DNA from: Clostridium sp. CAG:914
GTDB lineage: Bacteria > Bacillota_I > Bacilli_A > RF39 > UBA660
Reading direction: 5' to 3'
Length of the DNA stretch: 31,499 nt
Assembly (NCBI GenBank): GCA_000437895.1
Contig: FR902117.1
Span: 1-31,499, forward strand
Part shown: piece by piece, positions 23,785 to 31,499 of the stretch
Position numbering within the stretch: position 1 is the stretch's first letter
How the letters are laid out: every line of letters begins with the position of its first letter
Program-made: the position numbers and the translations under genes
Notes under the pieces: generated by a model
What the model saw: the letters and a program-made list of their open reading frames with translations, nothing else
What the model was told of the DNA's origin: nothing
Database searches by the model: none

Positions 23785-25989
23785 ATGGCTAAGAAAAAAC
23801 AAAAGAAAGAAAAAGAAAAATTTGAATATTCTGAAGAAATACTTGGTGTTTTAATTGTACTTATTTGTGTGATAGGTATTTTAGGTTATGGTAGAGCAGG
23901 TAATTTCTTTAGAAGTTTTGCTGTCTTTTTAACAGGAATTTGTTATGCACCTTTTTTAATAATTTTGTTAATACTTGGGTTATATTTAATAGTAAAAAGA
24001 AAAATGCCTAATTTATTAACTACTAAGTTTATTGGAAGTTATATGATTTCTTTGACTTTACTTGTGTATTGTCATAGAGAATATATTAAATTAAATAGTG
24101 GTAGCAAAATAATTACGGAAACTTTTACTAATGTTATGTCTTCTTTTAGGAGTCCTCAGGTTATTAGTAATACTGGTGGTGGAATGATAGGAGCTATATT
24201 TGGATACACTTTTGATTGGGCATTTTCAGATGGTATATATATAGTACTTATTACAATTGCATTACTTGGTCTTATTCTTGTATTTAATACTTCTTTAATA
24301 GATTTAGTTAAGAAAATAAAAGTTCCTAAATTTAAGAAAGTTAAAAAAGATATTAAGGAAAGTAATGAGGAAGAAGAAGCTAAAGATGAAGAAGTAGAAG
24401 ATAAAAGAATTATTATATCTTCTATGGAAGAATTATCGCATATTAAGGATAATGATATTAATGTTGATAAAGATATTCCTATAAAAGACGCTATGGATGA
24501 AGAGAAGTCTGCCTTTAAGAAGGATGAGGAAGTTACAAGCAATCCTAATTATAAACTTCCACCTATATCATTGTTAAAAAGTGCTAAGAATGTTAATAAT
24601 AAAGAAAATGAAAATAATGCTAAGGAATGTATTAGTAAGTTAGAAGAAGTATTTAAAGTATTTGAAATATCTGGAAAGATTGTTCAAGTTAATATAGGTC
24701 CTACTGTTACTCAATATGAGATGGAACTTAAAGCTGGAACAAAGGTTAATAAATTACTTAGTATTCAGAGAGAAATTGCTTTAGCTTTAGCAGCAAAGGA
24801 TGTAAGAATACAAGCCCCTATTCCTGGTAAAAGTACAATAGGTATAGAACTTCCTAATAAGGTTAATGCTGCAGTATCATTTAAGGAAGTATTTTCTAGT
24901 ATGCCTTCCGTTAATGAAAAAAACTTATTGGCTGTTGGTCTTGGTAAAGATATAATGGGTAAAGTTAGATGGGTTGAAATTAATGATACTCCACATATGT
25001 TGGTGGCTGGTTCTACTGGTAGTGGTAAATCAGTATGTATAAATTGTATTATTGCATCAATACTTATGCGTAGTAGACCAGAGGAAGTCAAATTAGTATT
25101 AGTAGATCCTAAAAAAGTTGAATTTTCTATGTATAATGGTGTTCCACATTTATTATGCCCTGTTGTTACTAATCCAAAAAAGGCTTCAGTTGCATTACAA
25201 AATATCGTATCTGAAATGGAGAGGAGATATGAATTATTTGAACATACTAAGTGTAAGAAAATTAGTCAATATAATGAATTTTGTGAGAGAAATCCTGAAT
25301 ATAAGAAATTACCTTATATAGTTGTTATAATTGATGAGTTAGCTGATTTAATGCTTGTGGCTGCTAAAGAAGTAGAAGATTCAATTATGAGAATTACACA
25401 AATGGCAAGGGCTGCTGGTATACATTTAATTGTAGCTACGCAAAGACCTTCTACAGATATAATTACTGGTGTAGTTAAGGCAAATATTCCTACGCGTATA
25501 TCTTTTGCTGTTTCATCTTCAATTGATTCAAGAACAATTTTAGATATGGTGGGAGCTGAAAAATTACTTGGTAAAGGTGATATGTTATTTTTGCCAATGG
25601 GTGAGAATCAACCTACTAGAATTCAAGGAGCTTTTGTTTCAGAAGAGGAGTTACAGAAGATTGTTGACTTCACTATAAGTCAACAGAAAGCTTGCTATGA
25701 TGAATCAATAACTATGGATAATAGTTCTTCTAGTGGAGAAGATAATTATAATGATGGTTATGTTTCTGAAGAAGAATATGATGATCCATTATATAATGAA
25801 ATTGTTGATTTTGCTATAAGAAGTGGTAAAATTAGTGCTAGTTTAATTCAAAGAAAATACAGGCTTGGTTATAATAGGGCAGCTAGGATAGTAGATTTGC
25901 TTGAAGAAAGAGGTATAATTGGACCTCAAAATGGTTCTAAACCAAGAGAAGTATTAGTTAAACTTGAAGATAATAATAATAGTGAGTAG
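23785..25989 (+). CDS. ftsK: DNA translocase FtsK/SpoIIIE
   Basis: Septal DNA pump that moves chromosome ends into daughter cells and, in spore formers, into the forespore. A lysine-rich N-terminus (MAKKKQKKEKEKFEY) precedes four membrane segments (about residues 20-175). A charged, acidic linker follows (about 185-260). The motor has its alpha part from about 280 (FEISGKIVQVNIGPTVTQYE) and the Walker A GSTGSGKS at about 410. Next are LVLVDPKKVEFS, the Walker B VVIIDELADLM and ATQRPSTDIITG. A winged-helix gamma domain at about 668-730 (SASLIQRKYRLGYNRAARIVDLLE) reads KOPS/SRS-type sequences. Length 734 and TM anchoring fit SpoIIIE as well as FtsK; the vegetative-type promoter suggests it is the general translocase. 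Confidence 0.95.
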   Translation: MAKKKQKKEKEKFEYSEEILGVLIVLICVIGILGYGRAGNFFRSFAVFLTGICYAPFLIILLILGLYLIVKRKMPNLLTTKFIGSYMISLTLLVYCHREYIKLNSGSKIITETFTNVMSSFRSPQVISNTGGGMIGAIFGYTFDWAFSDGIYIVLITIALLGLILVFNTSLIDLVKKIKVPKFKKVKKDIKESNEEEEAKDEEVEDKRIIISSMEELSHIKDNDINVDKDIPIKDAMDEEKSAFKKDEEVTSNPNYKLPPISLLKSAKNVNNKENENNAKECISKLEEVFKVFEISGKIVQVNIGPTVTQYEMELKAGTKVNKLLSIQREIALALAAKDVRIQAPIPGKSTIGIELPNKVNAAVSFKEVFSSMPSVNEKNLLAVGLGKDIMGKVRWVEINDTPHMLVAGSTGSGKSVCINCIIASILMRSRPEEVKLVLVDPKKVEFSMYNGVPHLLCPVVTNPKKASVALQNIVSEMERRYELFEHTKCKKISQYNEFCERNPEYKKLPYIVVIIDELADLMLVAAKEVEDSIMRITQMARAAGIHLIVATQRPSTDIITGVVKANIPTRISFAVSSSIDSRTILDMVGAEKLLGKGDMLFLPMGENQPTRIQGAFVSEEELQKIVDFTISQQKACYDESITMDNSSSSGEDNYNDGYVSEEEYDDPLYNEIVDFAIRSGKISASLIQRKYRLGYNRAARIVDLLEERGIIGPQNGSKPREVLVKLEDNNNSE

Positions 25990-26017
25990 TATCAACAGAA
26001 TTGTTGATTAAATAATT

Positions 26018-26045
26018 AATAGAGGTTTTAAGCCTTTATTTTTTT
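26018..26045 (+). terminator. Terminator after ftsK
   Basis: AATAGAGG (26018-26025) pairs with CCTTTATT (26033-26040), with one G-T pair and a 7-base loop, followed by seven Ts. A further small hairpin (ATCAACA/TGTTGAT) lies just before it, right after the stop. Confidence 0.75.
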
Positions 26046-26111
26046 ATAAAAAGTTATAGATTAAATTACATATAATTAAAAATATATGATTTTGTATTAT
26101 AATTTTTTATA

Positions 26112-26140
26112 TAGACAAGTTGGCATTATTTTGCTATAAT
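26112..26140 (+). promoter_or_regulatory. Sigma-A promoter of prfB
   Basis: TAGACA (26112-26117), a 17-bp spacer ending in TGC (extended -10), and TATAAT (26135-26140), 23 nt before the ATG at 26163. Confidence 0.8.
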
Positions 26141-26162
26141 TAGTCTAGTTGAGTAGGTGTAT

Positions 26163-27252
26163 ATGATGGATAAAAAAGAAATGATTGAAAAATATAATGA
26201 ACTTTTGAATGATATTAATGATGTATGGAGGTCTCTTTGACTTAGATAGTATGATAGATGAATTATCTTTGCTAGATAGTAGGATTAATAGTGCGGATTT
26301 TTGGTCTTCTTCGGATAAGGATGATGTAATAAATAGGAAGAGTTTTTTAAGTAATTTGATTAATCCTATTGTAGAATGTAAGAATAAGATAAATTTTAAT
26401 ATTGAACTTTTGAGTGATGAAGTTGATGAAGAATTTATGTCATTGTTAAATAGTGAATATGTTGAATTAAGTTCTGTTGTAGATAAATTAAAGATTAGTA
26501 CATATTTAAGTGGTGAATATGATAAGAATAATTGTATTTTAGAAATTCATTCTGGTGCTGGTGGAACTGAAGCATGTGATTGGGCTAATATGTTATATAG
26601 GATGTATTCTAGATACTTAAGTGATAATAATTATAGTGTAGTATTATTAGATATGCAAGATGGTGAAGAAGTAGGTATTAAAAGTGTAACAATGTTGGTT
26701 AAAGGTATTAATGCTTATGGATATTTAAAGGGTGAGAGGGGTGTTCATCGATTAGTTAGAATTAGTCCTTTTGATTCTAATAAGAGAAGACATACTTCAT
26801 TTGCTTCTGTTGAAGTTACTCCTGAGATTGATAAAAATATTAATATAGAAATAGATGATAAAGATTTAAAAATAGATATATATCGTAGTAGTGGACCTGG
26901 TGGACAAGGTGTTAATACAACAGATTCAGCTGTTAGAATAACACATTTACCTACGAAGATTGTGGTTACTTGTCAAAATGAAAGAAGTCAAATTCAAAAT
27001 AAAATTCAAGCTATGGAAGTTTTGAAAAGTAAATTATATGCGTTAGAGATGGATAAGTTAAATAATAAACTTAGTGAAATAAATGGTGGACAAATGTCTA
27101 TTGCTTTTGGCTCTGGTAAAAGAAGTTATGTAATGTGTCCTTATACTTTGGTAAAAGATAATGATAGTGGTTATGAAACAAGTGATGTGTATGGAGTTTT
27201 AGATGGTAAAATAGATGATTTTATTATTGCTGGATTGAAGGTGAAAAAATAA
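26163..27252 (+). CDS. prfB: Peptide chain release factor 2, made by programmed +1 frameshift
   Basis: Recognises UAA and UGA and releases the finished chain. The first 25 codons (26163-26237, MMDKKEMIEKYNE...) end at CTT followed by in-frame TGA (26238-26240). A +1 slip continues at GAC (26239), giving ...WRSLDLDSMIDEL and a total of about 362 residues, the usual length. The specificity tripeptide SPF is in RLVRISPFDSN, and the catalytic GGQ is at 246-248 within RSSGPGGQGVNTTDSA. Conceptual translation without the shift would give a false start near 26209 and lose the N-terminus. An ATG at 26166 is an equally possible first codon. The first YitT gene begins right after its stop. Confidence 0.96.
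26227..26241 (+). promoter_or_regulatory. RF2 autoregulatory frameshift site
   Basis: GGAGG (26227-26231), a 3-nt spacer, then CTT TGA C. The layout is the same as in other bacterial prfB genes: an internal Shine-Dalgarno-like element three bases before the slippery CTT and a UGA read poorly when RF2 is scarce. Confidence 0.95.
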
Positions 27253-28149
27253 ATGCTAGGTTTTGTAAGAAGAAGAAGGGTTAATGATGCAGTTAATAAG
27301 ATTATGGGTAAAAGGCCTATACTTACTAGATATGTATTTTTATTTTTAGCTTGTCTTATTATTGCTTTTGCGTTTAATATTTTCTTTTTAAAGAATGATA
27401 TTGTTTGTTTTGGTGTTAGTGGTTTATCAATTGTTTTAAATCAGTTTGGAGTTAAACCTTCATTATTTATACTTATTACTAATATGATTCTTTTAATTAT
27501 AGCTTATTTTGTTCTTGGTAAGGATTTTGCTTTAAAGTCTTTGGTTGGTTCTATTTTATTTCCTATATGTGTTTCTATTACGGAGGTATTTGTTCCAATT
27601 ATAAATTTTGATAATGTTGAGAAAATAATTTTGGCAATAATGGGAGCTGTTTTGTCGGGAATTGGTTATGGACTTGTATATAAGTCTGGTTATACTACTG
27701 GTGGAACAGATACGATTAATCAAATAATTTCTAAGTATACGCATATTACAGTGGGTAAAGCTATGCGGATTACGGATGGACTTATAGTATTATCTAGTAA
27801 GTTGGTTTTTCCTTGGGAAACAATATTATATGGTTATGTTGTTTTATATATTATTACAACATTAAGTGATAAAATATTATTTGGTAGAAGTAAATGTAAA
27901 ACTTTTTATATTGTTACAGAACATTATGATGAAGTAAAAGAATATATTTTATCTATATTTAATGGAGTTACTTTAATTGATGCTAGAAGTGGTTATGATA
28001 ATGAAAAAAAGAAATTACTTTTGGTTGTTATACCTACTAATCAATATTATTTTGTTAAAGATGTTTTAAAAGAAATAGATAAAGATATATTTTTTATGGT
28101 AAGTGATGCTTATGAGATAGGAATGAAGGGTGATTTGAATGAAGGATGA
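27253..28149 (+). CDS. YitT-family membrane protein, first copy
   Basis: A 298-residue protein. After a basic start (MLGFVRRRRVNDAVNKIMGKRP) come five to six membrane segments with the family's FGVSGLSIVLNQFG and GLVYKSGYTTGGTDTINQIISKY. The soluble C-terminal DUF2179 domain (about 215-290, KCKTFYIVTEHYDEVKEYIL and IDARSGYDNEKKKLLLVVIP) follows. Molecular function is unknown for the family; a transporter or ligand-gated role has been suggested. The ATG touches the prfB stop, so it depends on the prfB transcript. It ends in TGA, evidence for the standard code, and overlaps the next gene by 11 bases. Confidence 0.85.
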   Translation: MLGFVRRRRVNDAVNKIMGKRPILTRYVFLFLACLIIAFAFNIFFLKNDIVCFGVSGLSIVLNQFGVKPSLFILITNMILLIIAYFVLGKDFALKSLVGSILFPICVSITEVFVPIINFDNVEKIILAIMGAVLSGIGYGLVYKSGYTTGGTDTINQIISKYTHITVGKAMRITDGLIVLSSKLVFPWETILYGYVVLYIITTLSDKILFGRSKCKTFYIVTEHYDEVKEYILSIFNGVTLIDARSGYDNEKKKLLLVVIPTNQYYFVKDVLKEIDKDIFFMVSDAYEIGMKGDLNEG

Positions 28150-29008
28150 TAATGTAAAGAAAATTGAGAAACTTAATGTTGGTGATAAGATTCAAAAATT
28201 TAATTTGTTTGTTATTGGAACATTTTTATCAGCTCTTGGCTTTAATTTATTTATTTCTCCATACAATATAGTAACTGGTGGATCTACAGGAATTGCTTTA
28301 ATTGTAAAACAATATTTTAATATAAATATAAGTTTATTTGTTTTAATTATTAATATTTTGTTTATGATACTTAGTTTTGTTTTGCTTGGAAAAAGAGAAA
28401 CAGAAAAATCAATTATTGGATCTTTGTTATTTCCTTTCTTTTTGACGGCTACTTATCCTTTTGTAAAGTGGATTGATTTAAGTCAAGTTAATATTGTTGC
28501 TATTATTTTGTATGGAGGTATTATTACTGGCTTTGCTACGGGACTTATAATGAAAGCTGGTTATACCACTGGTGGGTTACATATTTTGTATCAATTAATG
28601 AATAAGTATTTGAAGATATCTATTGGTAATGCTACTAGAATAGTTAATAGTATTATTATTGTATTGGGTGGATTTGTGTATGGAGTTGCTAATGCTTTAT
28701 ATGCTTTGGTTGTTCTTTATGTGTCTAGTTTAATTACAGATAGAGTTATACTTGGTGTATCTGATATGAAATCTTTTTATATAATTACAAATAAAGAAAA
28801 AGAAATTAAGGAATTTATTTTAAATACCATGCATCATAGTTTTACTGTTATTAATGTTAGAGGTGGGTATACTAATGATAAGAGAAAAATGCTTATGTGT
28901 GTTATACCGACTTCAGAATATCTTTTTATGAGAGATGTTATTAAAGAATTAGATCCTAGTGCGTTCTTTTTAATAACAGATGCTTATGAGACGATTGGTG
29001 AAAAGTAA
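28139..29008 (+). CDS. YitT-family membrane protein, second copy
   Basis: A 289-residue paralogue of the preceding gene with the same layout: membrane half with SPYNIVTGGSTGIALIVKQYF and GLIMKAGYTTGGLHILYQLM, then DUF2179 (MKSFYIITNKEKEIKEFIL, INVRGGYTNDKRKMLMCVIP). The shared GYTTGG and the ending of each domain (SDAYEIG / TDAYETIG) show a tandem duplication or a heterodimer pair. The start lies in the end of copy one with a GGGTGAT site, implying coupled translation. No clear terminator follows; ftsE has its own promoter. Confidence 0.87.
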   Translation: MKDDNVKKIEKLNVGDKIQKFNLFVIGTFLSALGFNLFISPYNIVTGGSTGIALIVKQYFNINISLFVLIINILFMILSFVLLGKRETEKSIIGSLLFPFFLTATYPFVKWIDLSQVNIVAIILYGGIITGFATGLIMKAGYTTGGLHILYQLMNKYLKISIGNATRIVNSIIIVLGGFVYGVANALYALVVLYVSSLITDRVILGVSDMKSFYIITNKEKEIKEFILNTMHHSFTVINVRGGYTNDKRKMLMCVIPTSEYLFMRDVIKELDPSAFFLITDAYETIGEK

Positions 29009-29039
29009 ATGTAAATATATGTTAAATGTTATAAATGTA

Positions 29040-29068
29040 TTTTAAATTAGAGATTAATTTGTTATAAT
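29040..29068 (+). promoter_or_regulatory. Putative promoter of ftsEX
   Basis: A perfect TATAAT (29063-29068) with a weak -35 (TTTTAA, 29040-29045, 17-bp spacer). It ends 17 nt before the ftsE ATG. Confidence 0.5.
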
Positions 29069-29084
29069 TGTTAAGAGGTGTAGT

Positions 29085-29777
29085 ATGGACTTAATTAGAA
29101 TTTCAGATGTGCAAAAAACCTATAAAACGGGTACTGTTGCATTATATGATATAGATTTAACTATTTCTAAAGGTGATTTTGTCTTTATTATTGGGGCTTC
29201 TGGTAGTGGAAAGTCTACTTTAATAAAGATGTTATATAGAGAAGAAAAACCAGATAAAGGAAGTATTATTATTGGTGGAGTTAATGTAGCAAAACTTAAG
29301 AATAGGAAAGTTTATATTTTAAGAAGAAAATTAGGAGTAGTTTTTCAGGATTTTAAATTATTACCTAAGTTAACAGTTTTTGAAAATGTGGCTTTTGCTA
29401 TGGAAGTTTTTGCTGTCGATAAGAAAAAAATACAAAAAAGAGTTATGGAAGTATTAGAGTTAGTTGGTCTTAAGGGAAAAGTTAGACAGTATCCTAATCA
29501 ATTATCTGGTGGTGAACAGCAGAGATTGTGTATAGCTAGGGCTATTGTTAATAATCCTAAACTTCTTATATGCGATGAACCGACTGGTAATTTGGATCCT
29601 GATACTAGTATGGGAATTATGAAAGTCTTAGATGATATTAATAAGATGGGTACAACTATTGTTATGACTACACATAATAGAGATATTGTAAATAAAATGC
29701 AAAAAAGAGTTATTGTGTTAGAAGAAGGAAAGATTGTAAAAGATTACGAAAGAGGTAAGTATTATGAAGTTCTTTAG
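29085..29777 (+). CDS. ftsE: Cell division ATP-binding protein FtsE
   Basis: ATPase of the FtsEX complex, which activates peptidoglycan hydrolases at the wall (in Bacillus, CwlO, also affecting sporulation onset). Walker A GASGSGKST is at 37-45, the Q-loop glutamine at 88 (VVFQDFKLLP), the signature LSGGEQQR at 140-147, Walker B LLICDEPTGNLD with D164 and E165, and the H-loop in TTHNRDI. Length 230 is normal. GAGGTG is the ribosome site. It overlaps ftsX by 14 bases. In Bacillus prfB and ftsEX lie close together, so the neighbourhood is conserved, with the two YitT genes placed between. Confidence 0.96.
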   Translation: MDLIRISDVQKTYKTGTVALYDIDLTISKGDFVFIIGASGSGKSTLIKMLYREEKPDKGSIIIGGVNVAKLKNRKVYILRRKLGVVFQDFKLLPKLTVFENVAFAMEVFAVDKKKIQKRVMEVLELVGLKGKVRQYPNQLSGGEQQRLCIARAIVNNPKLLICDEPTGNLDPDTSMGIMKVLDDINKMGTTIVMTTHNRDIVNKMQKRVIVLEEGKIVKDYERGKYYEVL

Positions 29778-30666
29778 AAATATACGTAGATATTTTCGTG
29801 ATGCTATGAAAAGCGTTATTAGAAATTTTTCTCTTTCTTTAGCTTCTATTTCGTGTATTGCTATTACTTTAATTGTGGTAGGTATTTCTATTGTTTTGTC
29901 TTATAATGTTGAAAATATGACTGACTCCATTAAGAAAGATGTTACTATGGTTGTATTTTTGAAGTCTGATACAACAGAAGATGAAGTAAAAGATATTCAG
30001 AAAAAAATTACTAATATGGGAAATATTGAAGAAATAAAGTTTAAATCAAAGAAAGAATATGCAGAAGAAACAAAGGAAAGAGATGAGGTCTTTAGTTTTA
30101 TAGTTGATAATTGGACTGATGAAACTAATCCTTTATTAGATAGTTTTTTAATTAAAGTTAAAGAAGTCGAAGAAATTAAAAATACTGCTTCTAGTATTAA
30201 GAAAATAGACAAGGTAGAATTGGTTAATTATGGAGAAGATATGGTTGATCAGTTGATTACTGTTTTTGATGTTATTAGAAAAGTTAGTATTGGAGCTGTA
30301 GTAGCTTTAATATTAGTTACGGCTTTCTTAATTGCTAATACGATTAAATTGGCAATATTTTCTAGAAAAACGGAAATTGAGATTATGCGTTTAGTAGGAG
30401 CCTCTAATATTTCAATTAAAATACCTTTTATAATTGAAGGTTCATTTATTGGTATTCTTGGTTCTATTATTCCAATTATTTTAATGATATATGGTTATAC
30501 ATCTTTATATAATTATTTTGATGGTAAATTATTTGGTTCTTCTTTAGCAATGTTAATAGAACCATATCCATTTATTTACTTATCTTCATTACTTTTACTT
30601 GGTATTGGTATTGTAGTAGGTATGTTTGGTAGTTATAGTGCTGTTAAAAAATATTTAAAGATATAA
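29764..30666 (+). CDS. ftsX: Cell division protein FtsX
   Basis: Membrane partner of FtsE. A basic N-terminus (MKFFRNIRRYFRDAMKSVIRN) precedes TM1 (about 22-45). An extracellular loop (about 46-165) with VTMVVFLKSDTTEDEVKDIQ is the region that contacts the hydrolase. Three more helices (about 170-195, 220-245, 268-290) carry the conserved EIEIMRLVGASNISIKIPFIIEG between TM2 and TM3. Length 300 is normal. GAGGT provides the ribosome site inside ftsE. The stop codon sits in the left half of a terminator-like hairpin and also in a candidate -10 for pyrH. The hydrolase it controls is not evident here. Confidence 0.94.
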   Translation: MKFFRNIRRYFRDAMKSVIRNFSLSLASISCIAITLIVVGISIVLSYNVENMTDSIKKDVTMVVFLKSDTTEDEVKDIQKKITNMGNIEEIKFKSKKEYAEETKERDEVFSFIVDNWTDETNPLLDSFLIKVKEVEEIKNTASSIKKIDKVELVNYGEDMVDQLITVFDVIRKVSIGAVVALILVTAFLIANTIKLAIFSRKTEIEIMRLVGASNISIKIPFIIEGSFIGILGSIIPIILMIYGYTSLYNYFDGKLFGSSLAMLIEPYPFIYLSSLLLLGIGIVVGMFGSYSAVKKYLKI

Positions 30667-30681
30667 TTATATATCTTTTTT
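30639..30681 (+). promoter_or_regulatory. Interlocked ftsX terminator and pyrH promoter
   Basis: AAAGATATA (30657-30665) pairs with TATATCTTT (30670-30678) around ATTA and is followed by Ts to 30681, a small terminator. Inside it, TATAAT (30662-30667) includes the ftsX stop and ends 24 nt before the pyrH ATG, the spacing seen at other promoters here. The -35 (TGCTGT, 30639-30644) is poor. The pyrH GGAGG begins at 30682, right after the T-run. Confidence 0.4.
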
Positions 30682-30690
30682 GGAGGAAAA

Positions 30691-31386
30691 ATGAATAAAA
30701 CAGTTTTAATTAAATTATCTGGAGAATCATTATCTGGTAAAAATGGTCATGGACTTGATTTTGATTATATTAAGGAAGTATGTTTAAGAATAAAAAGAAT
30801 TCATGATAAAGGTGTTTATATTGGAATAGTTTGTGGTGGTGGTAATTTTCTTAGAGGTAGAGATACTCATGCAATGAACAGAGAAACGGCTGATTATGTT
30901 GGTATGTTAGCAACGGTTATGAATAGTTTAGTTCTTAAAGATATGTTTTTACAGTTAGGATGTAAGGCTTATAATCAGAGTGGTCTTTCTGTTAAAATTA
31001 TTGATGATGTTGATAGTGATAAGGCTAAAAAGGCTCTTCTTGATGGTAATGTTGTAATATTTGGTGGAGGAACGGGAAAACCATTCTTTTCAACTGATAC
31101 AGGTGCTGCACTTAGAGCAAAAGATATTGACGCAGATATTATTATTAAATTGACAAATGTTGATGGTGTATACGATAAAGATCCTAATAAGTATAGTGAT
31201 GCAGTAATGTATCATACAGTTAGTTATCAAGAAGTTATTGATAAAAACCTTGGGGTTATGGATATGGAAGCAATTGAAATATGTAGAGATAATAATATAA
31301 AAATTGTTGTTACTAATATAGATAATGTTAATGCATTAGATGATATTATAGAAGATAAAAATATTGGTACTGTTGTTTATAAATAG
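30691..31386 (+). CDS. pyrH: Uridylate kinase (UMP kinase)
   Basis: Phosphorylates UMP to UDP, an essential pyrimidine step; belongs to the amino acid kinase fold, not the P-loop NMP kinases. Visible elements are the N-terminal VLIKLSGESLSG, IGIVCGGGNFLRGR (phosphate loop), ADYVGMLATVMNSLVL, VIFGGGTGKPFFSTDTGAALRA (UMP binding), IIIKLTNVDGVYDKDPN and DMEAIEICRDNNIKIVV. Length 231 is slightly short but complete. GGAGG sets the start. The usual partners tsf upstream and frr downstream are not here upstream, where ftsX precedes it; the 113 bases downstream contain no start of frr. Confidence 0.97.
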   Translation: MNKTVLIKLSGESLSGKNGHGLDFDYIKEVCLRIKRIHDKGVYIGIVCGGGNFLRGRDTHAMNRETADYVGMLATVMNSLVLKDMFLQLGCKAYNQSGLSVKIIDDVDSDKAKKALLDGNVVIFGGGTGKPFFSTDTGAALRAKDIDADIIIKLTNVDGVYDKDPNKYSDAVMYHTVSYQEVIDKNLGVMDMEAIEICRDNNIKIVVTNIDNVNALDDIIEDKNIGTVVYK

Positions 31387-31387
31387 A

Positions 31388-31474
31388 TAGAATAATTATT
31401 CTAATTTGACATATATTAATTGTGAGTATTATTTTTGATAAAAAAATGAAAATAATATAAAAAAAGTATGTCAA
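31388..31474. repeat. Palindrome and nested inverted repeats after pyrH
   Basis: 31388-31403 is a perfect 16-bp palindrome (TAGAATAA/TTATTCTA). Next, TTGACATA (31406-31413) is repeated inverted as TATGTCAA (31467-31474). Inside that pair, ATTATTTT (31428-31435) is inverted as AAAATAAT (31449-31456). No long T-run follows, so it is not a simple terminator. It could be a structured leader or an operator for the next gene, which lies outside the window. Confidence 0.45.
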
Positions 31475-31499
31475 TAATTTTTGAAAATGTCCCAAAATA

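Noticed and set aside
24156..24542. A 128-codon open frame on minus inside ftsK
   Set aside because: It is the antisense shadow of the FtsK linker; its serine-rich content is the reverse of acidic and lysine codons.
26120..26140. TTGGCA as the -35 of prfB
   Set aside because: It is only 9 bp from the TATAAT. TAGACA at 26112 has the right 17-bp spacing.
26238..28149. Genetic code 4 (UGA as tryptophan), considered because of the very low GC
   Set aside because: prfB is present with its UGA frameshift site, the first YitT gene ends in TGA, and tryptophan is encoded by TGG throughout.
1..31499. CRISPR array, prophage or known riboswitch
   Set aside because: No regularly spaced repeats, no phage gene clusters and no recognisable aptamer; intergenic gaps are too short for most riboswitches.

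Overview
The window is an AT-rich (clearly over 70% AT by eye), gene-dense stretch of a low-GC Gram-positive chromosome. TGA is a stop codon: prfB (release factor 2) is present with its programmed frameshift, and one gene ends in TGA, so this is not a Mollicutes-type code-4 genome. A CotE-like spore coat protein, a gerAA-gerAC-gerAB germinant receptor operon, a CwlJ/SleB-type cortex hydrolase and an FtsK/SpoIIIE translocase point to a spore-forming member of the class Bacilli, probably a small-genome gut-type lineage near Erysipelotrichales/RF39/RFN20. The lineage is inference.

Layout. 1-623: decayed IS30-family transposase running off the left edge. 863-2689: cdsA-rseP (phospholipid precursor synthesis and intramembrane proteolysis), closed by a terminator shared with a convergent CMP-kinase-like gene. 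3421-5959 (minus): uvrB, then cotE. 6165-9327: pcrA, a VanY-type carboxypeptidase and a membrane-anchored thioredoxin-like protein. 9406-13176: an AMP-forming acyl ligase and a seven-TM hybrid histidine kinase whose two phospho-acceptor residues are both substituted; this is the least conventional part of the window. 13279-15351: a COG2509-type flavoprotein and an HdeD-like membrane protein. 15440-15516: tRNA-His. 15607-20421: germination block, with the cwlJ-like gene on plus meeting a minus-strand operon gerAA-gerAC-gerAB-alpha/beta hydrolase. 20541-23669: ctpA-type protease and asnB. 23785-25989: ftsK. 26163-29008: prfB (frameshifted) and two tandem YitT-family genes. 29085-31386: ftsE-ftsX and pyrH.

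Several genes serve division and envelope work (ftsEX, ftsK, rseP, ctpA, VanY, cdsA), DNA repair (uvrB, pcrA) and the spore cycle (cotE, gerA operon, cwlJ). Regulation looks compact. Most recognisable sigma-A-like -10 boxes end 21-25 nt before the start codon, implying leaders of about 15-18 nt, and in three places a promoter is interlocked with the terminator of the gene before it. No intergenic stretch exceeds about 240 bases. No CRISPR array, prophage or riboswitch was seen. The best candidate for something undescribed is the ligase/pseudokinase pair at 9353-13176; the rest is recognisable core biology in unusual arrangements.
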